From: JBNKLG01 sp050292235
GTDB taxonomy: Bacteria > Pseudomonadota > Gammaproteobacteria > Chromatiales > Chromatiaceae
Length of the DNA: 8,040 bases
Assembly (NCBI GenBank): GCA_050292235.1
Contig: JBNKLG010000103.1
Location: 1-8,040 of the forward strand
Reading direction: 5' to 3'
In this document: piece by piece, positions 1 to 5,773 of the stretch
How positions within the stretch are numbered: the first letter of the stretch is position 1
Layout: each line of letters opens with the position of its first letter
The notes under the pieces: generated by a model
What the model was told of the DNA's origin: nothing
Database searches by the model: none
What the model saw: the letters and a program-made list of their open reading frames with translations, nothing else
Program-made: the position numbers and the translations under genes

Positions 1-58
1 CCTGGCGCAGACGCACGCACCGGCCATCTTTCAAATCAATCGCAGGGATCAGCAGCAT
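1..58 (-). CDS. hisA: HisA, ProFAR isomerase (5' end only, cut by window edge)
   Basis: Only the first 19 codons are present, beginning at an ATG whose A is at 58. The residues MLLIPAIDLKDGRCVRLRQ are the hallmark N-terminus of HisA: first beta strand of the TIM barrel, with the catalytic Asp in the AIDL motif. HisA interconverts the aminoaldose and aminoketose forms of the phosphoribosyl-formimino carboxamide intermediate in histidine synthesis, in the cytoplasm. It starts 2 bases after the hisH stop codon, so the two are almost certainly co-transcribed and probably translationally coupled; no strong Shine-Dalgarno is seen. The position straight after hisB-hisH is the usual hisBHAF order. 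The rest lies outside the window. Confidence 0.93.
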   Translation of the reverse strand, partial: MLLIPAIDLKDGRCVRLRQ

Positions 59-60
59 CT

Positions 61-684
61 CTAGGGTGTCCAGTGAATAAAGTTACGCAACAGTTGCAGC
101 CCGGCATCGGCGCTCTTTTCCGGGTGAAACTGGGTGGCAAAGAGGTTGCCCCGGGCAATGGCACTGACAAAGGGAATGCCGTACTGAGTACGGCCTGCGG
201 CCAGACACGCCTCTTCGGGCACCACATGGTAACTGTGTACGAAATAGAAACGACTATGATTGTCGATACCCTGCCAAAGGGGGTGATCCTGGGCCTGGTC
301 GACCTGGTTCCAACCCATGTGGGGCACCTTCAACGCTGAGGCCGGGAAATGCACCACCTCGCCAGGAATCAGTCCCAGCAAACCGGTTCCGCCATTCTCC
401 TCGCTGTGGCGCAACAGAACTTGCAACCCCATGCAAATACCCAAAAAGGGTTTGGAGACCGCAGCCTCACGCACAGCCTGATTCAGATGATGCTGGCCAA
501 TGGCCGCCATACAATCTCGCGCCGCTCCCTGACCGGGGAAGACCACTCGATCTGCTACAGCTATGGTTTGAGGGTCATCGGTGACCATGACCTCATCCCC
601 GGCATCACAGACATGCTCGATGGCCTTGGAGACCGACCTCAGGTTGCCCATGCCGTAGTCGATCACCACGATCTTCTGGCCCAC
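61..684 (-). CDS. hisH: HisH, glutamine amidotransferase subunit of imidazole glycerol phosphate synthase
   Basis: A 207-residue class I glutamine amidotransferase, the usual HisH length. It hydrolyses glutamine and channels ammonia to HisF, which makes imidazole glycerol phosphate and AICAR in histidine synthesis. Visible motifs are the N-terminal VIDYGMGNLRS (7-17), the oxyanion-region PGQGAA (50-55), the nucleophile elbow GICMG with Cys84, the PHMGWN motif (121-126) at the HisF interface, and the catalytic His187/Glu189 in FHPEKS. The start is a GTG at 682-684. It is preceded by AAGGGAG about 9 bases upstream and lies 2 bases after the hisB stop; the next in-frame ATG falls inside the conserved YGMGN motif and would remove the first strand. 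It sits between hisB and hisA in a tight operon. The catalytic triad is intact, so it should be active. Confidence 0.97.
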   Translation of the reverse strand: MGQKIVVIDYGMGNLRSVSKAIEHVCDAGDEVMVTDDPQTIAVADRVVFPGQGAARDCMAAIGQHHLNQAVREAAVSKPFLGICMGLQVLLRHSEENGGTGLLGLIPGEVVHFPASALKVPHMGWNQVDQAQDHPLWQGIDNHSRFYFVHSYHVVPEEACLAAGRTQYGIPFVSAIARGNLFATQFHPEKSADAGLQLLRNFIHWTP

Positions 685-686
685 CG

Positions 687-1277
687 TCAGAGACTCCCTT
701 TGGTAGAGGGGATGGCATCACCCAAGCGCGGGTCAGGCTCCAGCGCCATGCGCAAGGCACGGCCAAAGGCCTTGAACAGGGTCTCGGCGATGTGGTGATC
801 GTTACGGCCACGCAGGCTGTCCAGATGCAGGGTCACCCCGGCATGGTTGACGAAGCCCTGGAAAAACTCGTGGAACAGATCCACCTCAAACGTGCCGATA
901 GCGGCACGCTGAAAACCGGCATGAAACTCAAGCCCGGGACGCCCGGAAAAATCCACCACCACCCGCGAAAGGGCTTCATCCAGCGGCACATAGGCGTGGC
1001 CATAGCGGCGAATACCACGCTTGTCACCCACCGCCCGGGCAAAGGCCTGACCCAGGGAAATACCAATATCCTCCACCGTGTGATGGGCATCGATATGCAG
1101 GTCACCCTGGGCACGAATATCCAGATCGACCAAACCATGGCGGGCTACCTGATCAAGCATATGATCGAGAAAGGGCACACCGGTTTCAAACCGGCCCTCG
1201 CCCGTACCATCCAGGTTCAGCTCGATCCGGATCTGAGTCTCCAGGGTATTGCGCTCAATATTGGCTTTTCTTTGCAT
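687..1277 (-). CDS. hisB: HisB, imidazoleglycerol-phosphate dehydratase (monofunctional)
   Basis: This 196-residue protein dehydrates imidazole glycerol phosphate to imidazole acetol phosphate, a late histidine-pathway step. It is the single-domain form, without the N-terminal histidinol-phosphatase domain fused in enterobacterial HisB. Diagnostic stretches are the N-terminal RNTLETQI (9-16), the GVPFLDHML motif (33-41), and the two metal-binding repeats HIDAHHTVEDIG (61-72) and RGRNDHHIAET (156-166), which supply the His and Glu ligands of the di-manganese site. The start was set at the ATG at 1275-1277 because family members begin only a few residues before RxTxET. An in-frame GTG at 1313 would add 12 residues; it has GAAGG five bases upstream and directly follows the dtd stop, so an extended form cannot be excluded. 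Downstream hisH begins 2 bases after its stop. Confidence 0.96.
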   Translation of the reverse strand: MQRKANIERNTLETQIRIELNLDGTGEGRFETGVPFLDHMLDQVARHGLVDLDIRAQGDLHIDAHHTVEDIGISLGQAFARAVGDKRGIRRYGHAYVPLDEALSRVVVDFSGRPGLEFHAGFQRAAIGTFEVDLFHEFFQGFVNHAGVTLHLDSLRGRNDHHIAETLFKAFGRALRMALEPDPRLGDAIPSTKGSL

Positions 1278-1314
1278 GAGATCGCCCGTGAAATGAGGGG
1301 CTAACATTACCACA

Positions 1315-1752
1315 TTAGCCTTCGAGCCAGAACGTTACCGGCCCCTCATTGACCAGACTGACCTGCATATCTGCGCCAAAGAGGCCTGTGGCCACCTGGG
1401 AATGGCGGGATTGGGCCAAGCTTACCAACTGGTCAAAAAGGCGCCGTCCCTCTTCCGGTGAAGCCGCAGGGCTAAAGCTGGGGCGCATACCTTTGCTGGT
1501 ATCCGCCGCCAGTGTGAACTGGGGCACCAACAGCAAGCCGCCAGCCACCTGGGAAAGGGAGAGATTCATGCGGTCATCGACATCAGGAAAGATGCGATAG
1601 CCCAGCAGGCGCTCAAGCAATCGCTCGGCATTGGCCGGACCATCCCCCTTCACCACCCCGACCAGGGCCAGCAGACCCACGCCGATCTTTCCGACAGTAT
1701 CGCCGGCCACCTGTACTTCGGCCTGAGAAATACGCTGAATTAATGCAATCAT
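1315..1752 (-). CDS. dtd: D-aminoacyl-tRNA deacylase (DTD)
   Basis: A 145-residue cytoplasmic homodimer that hydrolyses D-amino acids (and glycine) wrongly loaded on tRNA. The length equals that of E. coli Dtd, which shares the start MIALIQR. Visible motifs are the N-terminal strand (1-8), MNLSL (62-66), the active-site region VPQFTLAADT (76-85) followed by GMRPSFSPAASP, and the C-terminal NEGPVTFWL with the Gly137-Pro138 cis-proline motif that gives chiral selectivity across the dimer. The usual SQFT motif reads PQFT: position 77 is proline instead of serine. Two adjacent ATGs (1755 and 1752) are possible; 1752 matches the family. No Shine-Dalgarno is evident before either, which is unusual. 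It is the first gene of the dtd-hisB-hisH-hisA run. Confidence 0.95.
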   Translation of the reverse strand: MIALIQRISQAEVQVAGDTVGKIGVGLLALVGVVKGDGPANAERLLERLLGYRIFPDVDDRMNLSLSQVAGGLLLVPQFTLAADTSKGMRPSFSPAASPEEGRRLFDQLVSLAQSRHSQVATGLFGADMQVSLVNEGPVTFWLEG

Positions 1753-1765
1753 CATGCCAACTTTT

Positions 1766-1792
1766 TCGGAAAATTCTTATGAAATTTTCCGA
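1766..1792. repeat. Perfect 10-bp inverted repeat between dtd and the sRNA candidate
   Basis: The arms TCGGAAAATT (1766-1775) and AATTTTCCGA (1783-1792) are exact reverse complements around a 7-base spacer. It lies 11 bases before the dtd start codon and is centred about 58 bases before the predicted start of the plus-strand RNA. It could be an operator or activator site for a divergent promoter pair, or a hairpin in the dtd leader. Neither side carries a U-run long enough for an intrinsic terminator. It does not match the GacA/UvrY consensus (TGTAAG-N6-CTTACA) well. Confidence 0.6.
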
Positions 1793-1824
1793 TTTGTCTG
1801 ATATTCACCGGCCCAATATTTCCG

Positions 1825-1830
1825 CATAAT
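1825..1830 (+). promoter_or_regulatory. Candidate -10 element of the GGA-rich RNA
   Basis: CATAAT matches the sigma-70 -10 consensus at 5 of 6 positions and predicts transcription starting near 1836-1838. No good -35 stands 16-18 bases upstream; the nearest TTGTCT (1794-1799) is 25 bases away. A weak -35 would fit an activator-dependent promoter, as is typical of Csr/Rsm RNA genes, and the inverted repeat at 1766-1792 is a possible activator site. This is inference from sequence only. Confidence 0.4.
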
Positions 1831-1836
1831 TCACTT

Positions 1837-1977
1837 GTCACCAGGGAAACCCACGGATGACCTAACGCCAGGACGCGCAGGACGAAGGAAGACAGGAGTG
1901 CACCAATCGCCAGGAGGGCCAGGATTATAGCCAATCAAGCGGTGACCTAGACCCCGCACGGATGCGGGGTTTTTTTT
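1837..1977 (+). ncRNA. Candidate Csr/Rsm-family small RNA (CsrA-sequestering)
   Basis: A roughly 141-nt plus-strand RNA is proposed in the dtd-typA gap. What is seen: nine GGA triplets starting at 1845, 1855, 1871, 1880, 1887, 1895, 1913, 1922 and 1960. Most are in CAGGA or ACGGA contexts, against about two to three expected by chance. One lies in the loop of the terminator hairpin, and CACGGATG occurs twice (1852-1859 and 1957-1964). GTCACC at 1837-1842 can pair with GGTGAC at 1941-1946 to close the molecule, and an intrinsic terminator ends it. What is known: CsrB, CsrC, RsmY and RsmZ are 100-400 nt RNAs with repeated GGA motifs, often in loops, that titrate CsrA/RsmA and end in a Rho-independent terminator. 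What is inferred: this RNA does the same. The 5' end is set from the -10 at 1825-1830 and is approximate. The opposite strand carries a 60-codon hydrophobic ORF (1752-1934), judged less likely. Confidence 0.65.
1951..1977 (+). terminator. Strong Rho-independent terminator, plus strand
   Basis: ACCCCGCA (1951-1958) pairs perfectly with TGCGGGGT (1963-1970) around the 4-base loop CGGA, followed by an uninterrupted run of eight T (1970-1977). The T-run exists only for plus-strand transcripts; read from the typA side the stem is followed by CTAGG. No plus-strand protein gene precedes it, so it most likely ends the GGA-rich RNA. The loop itself contains the GGA core in an ACGGAT context. Confidence 0.9.
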
Positions 1978-1992
1978 GCCTGTTTTTCAGCC

Positions 1993-3810
1993 TCAGTTCG
2001 ATTCCCGGCTGGCCTTCTTCCGCTCATGCTCCTTCAGCAGTTTCTTACGAATCCGTATCGCGCTGGGGGTAATCTCCACCAATTCGTCGTCTTCGATAAA
2101 TTCCAGCGCCTGTTCCAAAGAGTAGCGCAGGGGAGGCGTCAGTGCGATGGCCTCATCCTTGCCGGCAGCACGGATATTGGTCAACTGCTTACCCTTAAGG
2201 GGATTGACCACCAGGTCGTTATCGCGGGAGTGTATACCGACGATCTGACCCTCATAGACCTCATCACCGGGTGACGCAAACAAGCGACCGCGCTCTTGCA
2301 GATTGAACAGGGCAAAGCCCAACGCCTTACCCTGACCATTGGCGATCAAAACGCCATTCTTACGCGGCGCAATACCCCCATGCTGGGCAGGACCATAGTG
2401 GTCGAACACGTGATAGATAAGACCTGTGCCTGAGGTGCTGGTCATAAACTCGGTCTGAAAGCCGATGAGACCCCGGGAGGGGATGATGTAGTCCAGACGC
2501 ACCCGCCCCTGACCATCCGGCACCATGTCTTTGAGTTCACCCTTACGGATACCCAGGGCCTCCATGATGGTGCCCTGATGGGTCTCCTCCACATCGACAG
2601 TGAGCTGCTCATAGGGCTCACAGACCTCACCATCGACCTCACGGAAAATAACCTCTGGCCGGGATACCGCCAGCTCAAAACCTTCTCGACGCATGGTTTC
2701 CAGCAATACGGAGAGGTGCAGCTCACCACGACCGGAGACCTTGAATTTCTCCGGATCGGTGCCCTCTTCCACCCGCAGCGCCACGTTGTGGATCAGTTCG
2801 CGCTCCAGTCGCTCCTTGAGCTGGCGCGAGGTCAGATACTTGCCTTCCTTGCCTGCAAAGGGAGAGGCGTTGACCTGGAAGGTCATGGAGACAGTCGGCT
2901 CATCCACTGACAGGGAGGGCAGTGGTTCCACGTGATCCGGATCGCAAAGAGTATCGGAGACATTGGGTGCATCAATACCGGAAATGGCGATGATATCCCC
3001 GGCGCTGGCCTGTTCGACCTCCATACGCTGCAAACCCAGATAACCATAGACCAGACCGATCTTGGCACGATGGTTTTCACCATCATACTTATGCACCATC
3101 ACCTGCTGATTGGGCTTGGCCTTGCCCCGGGTGATGCGACCCACAGCAATGGCGCCAACATAGGAGTTGTAGTCCAGATTGGAAACCTGCATCTGGAAGG
3201 GACCATCCGGATCGACCTCAGGAATCGGACAGTGCTCAACAATAGCCTCGAACAGGGGTGACATGTCGCCCTCACGCACCTGCTCATCCAGGCTCGCATA
3301 GCCGTTGATGGCTGAAGCATAGATGATGGGAAAGTCCAGCTGCTCGTCAGTCGCCCCCAGACGATCAAAGAGATCAAACACCTGATCCACCACCCAACTG
3401 GCACGGGCACCGGGCTTGTCAATCTTATTGATGACCACAATGGGATTGAGCCCGTGTTTAAAAGCCTTTTGGGTCACAAACCGGGTCTGTGGCATCGGGC
3501 CTTCCTGGGCATCCACCAGCAGCAGCACCGAATCCACCATGGAGAGCACCCGCTCCACTTCGCCACCGAAATCGGCATGTCCGGGGGTGTCCACGATATT
3601 GATGCGGTAATCCTGCCAGTTGATGGCGGTGTTCTTGGACAGGATGGTAATGCCACGCTCCTTCTCCTGATCATTGGAATCCATGACGCGCTCCACGGGA
3701 CCGAAGCGGTCACCCAGAGTGCCGGATTGTTTCAGGAGCTCATCCACCAGGGTGGTTTTGCCATGGTCAACATGAGCGATGATGGCGATGTTACGCAGGT
3801 TCTGAATCAC
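1993..3810 (-). CDS. typA: TypA/BipA, ribosome-associated translational GTPase
   Basis: A 605-residue EF-G-like GTPase (E. coli BipA is about the same length) that binds the 70S ribosome and supports 50S assembly, growth at low temperature and stress adaptation. All nucleotide-binding boxes are intact: G1 AHVDHGKT (12-19), G2 around RGIT (52-55), G3 DTPGH (74-78), G4 NKID (128-131) and G5 SA (166-167). They are followed by the beta-barrel domain, the EF-G III/V-like domains and the family-specific C-terminal domain (GLIGFQTEF, and the RKNGVL...GQGKALGFALF stretch). The start is a GTG at 3808-3810 giving MIQNLRNIAIIAHVDHGKTT, which aligns with the family N-terminus; Shine-Dalgarno complementarity is poor. 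A TATAAT lies 34 bases upstream. No intrinsic terminator reads in its direction before dtd, so read-through into dtd-his is possible. Confidence 0.98.
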   Translation of the reverse strand: MIQNLRNIAIIAHVDHGKTTLVDELLKQSGTLGDRFGPVERVMDSNDQEKERGITILSKNTAINWQDYRINIVDTPGHADFGGEVERVLSMVDSVLLLVDAQEGPMPQTRFVTQKAFKHGLNPIVVINKIDKPGARASWVVDQVFDLFDRLGATDEQLDFPIIYASAINGYASLDEQVREGDMSPLFEAIVEHCPIPEVDPDGPFQMQVSNLDYNSYVGAIAVGRITRGKAKPNQQVMVHKYDGENHRAKIGLVYGYLGLQRMEVEQASAGDIIAISGIDAPNVSDTLCDPDHVEPLPSLSVDEPTVSMTFQVNASPFAGKEGKYLTSRQLKERLERELIHNVALRVEEGTDPEKFKVSGRGELHLSVLLETMRREGFELAVSRPEVIFREVDGEVCEPYEQLTVDVEETHQGTIMEALGIRKGELKDMVPDGQGRVRLDYIIPSRGLIGFQTEFMTSTSGTGLIYHVFDHYGPAQHGGIAPRKNGVLIANGQGKALGFALFNLQERGRLFASPGDEVYEGQIVGIHSRDNDLVVNPLKGKQLTNIRAAGKDEAIALTPPLRYSLEQALEFIEDDELVEITPSAIRIRKKLLKEHERKKASRESN

Positions 3811-3843
3811 GATTTGGGCCTAGAGTGGGCAAAAGAAGGCGCG

Positions 3844-3849
3844 ATTATA
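3844..3849 (-). promoter_or_regulatory. Candidate typA -10 box
   Basis: On the minus strand these bases read TATAAT, a perfect sigma-70 -10, placed to give a leader of about 27 nt before the typA GTG. The -35 region is poor (TTAGGT, 3868-3873, 18 bases upstream). Position and sequence support a typA promoter, but this is prediction only. Confidence 0.5.
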
Positions 3850-3905
3850 GGGGAGAAAGGCCGAGAGACCTAACCCCTTGTTTATTTCAAAGGTTTTATT
3901 TGGCG

Positions 3906-4310
3906 TTAGTGAGCCCTGGAACCCGACTGATCCCAGTGAAAGGTGCAATCCAGTTGCGCCAGCACGGAGACCAGCCCCTCCTCGCCCTGCAGCATCACCG
4001 AGAGCGGAGTCTGTTGACCAAAGCGGCGGTGGCCCTGGCGAATCCAATGGCCAGCCATAGCCGGATTGGCAGGGAATGTGGTTCGCAAAGCATCGGCGAT
4101 GCGCAGTATGTACTGGGCATGCCGCCTCACCTGCGGCTCATCGGGAAAGGAGCGGGTCTGGCGAAAACCGGGGACATGACGGGCGCGCACCGTACGCGGC
4201 AGGGCCAGAAGCGCCATCACCTGCGGTGTTTCCAGCGCCCAGCTATCCAGCACTGCCATAGTGGCCTGGGTGAGTTGGGTAAGGTCACTGGTCTGCTCAA
4301 CGGTTTCCAT
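3906..4310 (-). CDS. Xre/MbcA/ParS-family antitoxin-like protein (DUF2384-type C-terminus)
   Basis: A 134-residue protein. Residues 75-122, including AMAGHWIRQGHRRFGQQTPL and the following VLAQLD helix, match the general pattern of the MbcA/ParS/Xre toxin-binding domain: a Trp in a helix, an aromatic or Leu before a conserved Pro, a short Gly-containing turn and a final hydrophobic helix. Residues about 15-72, including MALLALPRTV and RRHAQYILRIADAL, resemble the Xre-like helical N-terminal part of these antitoxins. In known systems such proteins neutralise an adjacent RES-domain NAD-degrading toxin and repress the operon. No RES gene is visible here; the gene upstream on the same strand, 41 bases away, is a 149-residue protein of unknown fold. 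It may be an orphan regulator, a degenerate antitoxin, or part of an atypical pair. Start ATG at 4308-4310; no clear Shine-Dalgarno. Family assignment is by pattern and is moderately secure. Confidence 0.7.
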   Translation of the reverse strand: METVEQTSDLTQLTQATMAVLDSWALETPQVMALLALPRTVRARHVPGFRQTRSFPDEPQVRRHAQYILRIADALRTTFPANPAMAGHWIRQGHRRFGQQTPLSVMLQGEEGLVSVLAQLDCTFHWDQSGSRAH

Positions 4311-4351
4311 ATGGTTAGGCTAGCACGCGGAAAATCCAAATTCCCATGGGA

Positions 4352-4801
4352 TTATTTGGTTTTTTGCCAGAGGCTCTGCCACCAGCGCCGCCGGTTTTTC
4401 GGGCTTGCTGCTGTCTGCTCCAGGGCCACCGGGACCAGTTTGCTCATCACCCAACCGGGCAGGGGCGGGTTGTCACTATAGCCGCAGGAGACCCCGAGAT
4501 GATTGGGGTCATAGATCTTGATCAGGCGGGGAACCTTGAGATCATCGGCATAGACAATGCCGCAGTAGTCCTCCTGGTGCTCAAGGCGCAGCAGAGCATC
4601 TATCTCGGTAACAAATTCCGTCACCTGTTCCGAGGTGGCAGCTTCCGTCGGCACGCTTTCGCCCAACGCATAGAGAAACCATCCGCCAGCCGCATCCTCG
4701 CGAACCCGCGCCCAAAGGCTATCCAGATGGTGCCAGCGTAACGCCGAGGTAAAACTGCCGCGAAAGGCCTGCTGAAAATCTGTTATCACTGAATCTGTCA
4801 T
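4352..4801 (-). CDS. Conserved-looking protein of unknown function, 149 aa
   Basis: I do not recognise a named family. The protein is soluble: no signal peptide or membrane segment. It has an acidic, Trp-rich N-terminal half (LRWHHLDSLWARV, 21-33; WFLYALGESVP, 41-51), a helical middle (57-75), and a compact motif LIKIYDPNHLGVSCGYSDNP (93-112) with two of the three Cys-region residues (Cys80 and Cys106) and a DPN turn, then PGWVMSKLVP. It ends in a basic, Trp-containing tail (RRRWWQSLW, 137-145). The start ATG at 4799-4801 has GGAG six bases upstream, a good ribosome binding site, which supports a real gene. It is divergent from purC, with starts 44 bases apart, and upstream of the antitoxin-like gene with a 41-base gap, so the two may be co-transcribed. 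Whether they function together is unknown. Confidence 0.8.
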   Translation of the reverse strand: MTDSVITDFQQAFRGSFTSALRWHHLDSLWARVREDAAGGWFLYALGESVPTEAATSEQVTEFVTEIDALLRLEHQEDYCGIVYADDLKVPRLIKIYDPNHLGVSCGYSDNPPLPGWVMSKLVPVALEQTAASPKNRRRWWQSLWQKTK

Positions 4802-4821
4802 CAGTCGCTCCGGGTTATACT
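4795..4821 (+). promoter_or_regulatory. Candidate purC promoter
   Basis: CTGTCA (4795-4800, 4 of 6 to TTGACA) and TATACT (4816-4821, 5 of 6 to TATAAT) are separated by 15 bases, slightly short. They predict transcription starting near 4828 and a leader of under 20 nt for purC. The region is shared with the divergent gene at 4352-4801 and overlaps its first codon. Confidence 0.45.
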
Positions 4822-4845
4822 GGCGCTTTTTCTGGAATGGCCATC

Positions 4846-5733
4846 ATGACCGAGGCACTCTATCAGACCGAGCTCAAAGGACTCACCCTCATTCACCGGG
4901 GTAAGGTACGCGATATCTACGAGGTGGATGCCAGCCACCTTCTGATTGTCACCAGCGATCGCCTCTCCGCCTTTGACGTCATTCTGCCCCAGCCGGTGCC
5001 GGGTAAGGGCGAGGTACTGACCCGTGTATCCAATTTCTGGTTCCAGCGCAGCCAGGCCATTCTGCCCAATCAACTCAGCGGTATCGACCCCTTATCGGTC
5101 ATTCCGGATCGGGAGCAAGGGCTGGCTCTGGGTGATCGCGCCCTGGTGGTCAGACGGCTCAGGGCCCTGCCGGTCGAGGCGATTGTGCGCGGCTATCTGA
5201 TCGGTTCCGGCTGGAAAGACTATCAGACCAGCGGGCAGGTGTGCGGCCACCAACTGCCCGCCGGGCTGCAGCAGGCCGAACGCCTGCCAGAGGCCCTCTT
5301 CACCCCCTCCACCAAGGCGACCGTGGGCGATCATGACCAGAATATCGATTTCCATGCCACCATCAATCTCATCGGTGCCGACCTGGCGGCCCAGGTGCGT
5401 GACGCCAGCCTGACCCTCTACCGGGAGGCTGCTGCCCATGCACTGAGCCGGGGCATCATCATTGCTGATACCAAGTTCGAATTCGGTGTGGATGAGCAGG
5501 GCCAGCTGCATCTGATCGATGAGGTTCTGACTCCCGACTCCTCCCGTTTCTGGCCCGCCGACCAGTACAAAACCGGCATCAGTCCGCCCAGCTTTGACAA
5601 ACAATATGTGCGTGACTATCTCGAATCTCTGGACTGGAACAAACAGCCCCCCGCCCCGTCGCTACCCGAGGAGGTGATCCAAAACACCGCAGAGAAATAT
5701 CGAGAGGCCGAACGACGACTCACTGATGAGTGA
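4846..5733 (+). CDS. purC: SAICAR synthetase (phosphoribosylaminoimidazole-succinocarboxamide synthase)
   Basis: The 295-residue enzyme joins aspartate to CAIR using ATP, giving SAICAR in de novo purine synthesis. It belongs to the longer PurC type of about 290-300 residues, not the roughly 237-residue E. coli type. Motifs, numbered from the chosen Met: LIHRGKVRDIYEV (15-27), the nucleotide-binding TSDRLSAFDV (36-45), PGKGEVLT (52-59), EAIVRGYLIGSGWKDY (111-126), IIIADTKFEFG (204-214) and the signature LIDEVLTPDSSRFWP (223-237). The ATG at 4846 was chosen because GGA lies about nine bases upstream; an in-frame ATG at 4837 would add MAI but has no ribosome binding site. It appears monocistronic, with its own promoter and a hairpin directly after the stop, and converges on the CZB gene. 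Confidence 0.98.
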   Translation: MTEALYQTELKGLTLIHRGKVRDIYEVDASHLLIVTSDRLSAFDVILPQPVPGKGEVLTRVSNFWFQRSQAILPNQLSGIDPLSVIPDREQGLALGDRALVVRRLRALPVEAIVRGYLIGSGWKDYQTSGQVCGHQLPAGLQQAERLPEALFTPSTKATVGDHDQNIDFHATINLIGADLAAQVRDASLTLYREAAAHALSRGIIIADTKFEFGVDEQGQLHLIDEVLTPDSSRFWPADQYKTGISPPSFDKQYVRDYLESLDWNKQPPAPSLPEEVIQNTAEKYREAERRLTDE

Positions 5734-5735
5734 GA

Positions 5736-5769
5736 CTCAGGTCCCACGCCATTGAGACCTGAGCCTTTT
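5736..5769 (+). terminator. Probable purC terminator
   Basis: CTCAGGTC (5736-5743) pairs exactly with GACCTGAG (5756-5763) over a 12-base loop, followed after CC by TTTT and further T-rich sequence. It starts 2 bases after the purC stop codon and lies between two convergent genes. The U-run is short, so it is a moderate terminator; on the minus strand no U-run follows. Confidence 0.65.
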
Positions 5770-5773
5770 ACTC

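Noticed and set aside
73..1304. Plus-strand ORFs across the his genes (73-339, 349-798, 792-1304)
   Set aside because: They are antisense shadows of hisH and hisB, whose catalytic motifs are intact; the predicted products resemble no family and lack ribosome binding sites.
1766..1792. Intrinsic terminator for typA or dtd antisense transcription
   Set aside because: The stem is AT-rich and neither strand has a T-run longer than three after it.
1752..1934. 60-codon minus-strand ORF with hydrophobic N-terminus, as an annotated gene
   Set aside because: It starts at a TTG directly after an in-frame stop with no convincing ribosome binding site, and it lies antisense to a GGA-rich region ending in a plus-strand terminator. 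Kept only as an alternative in the findings.
1951..1970. Terminator of typA (minus strand)
   Set aside because: The stem is followed by CTAGG on the minus strand; the T-run exists only for plus-strand transcription.
3870..3905. Terminator after the antitoxin-like gene
   Set aside because: Only a weak, interrupted AACC/GGTT pairing is visible and no T-run follows on the minus strand.
5092..5604. 170-codon minus-strand ORF inside purC
   Set aside because: It is a shadow of the conserved purC reading frame.
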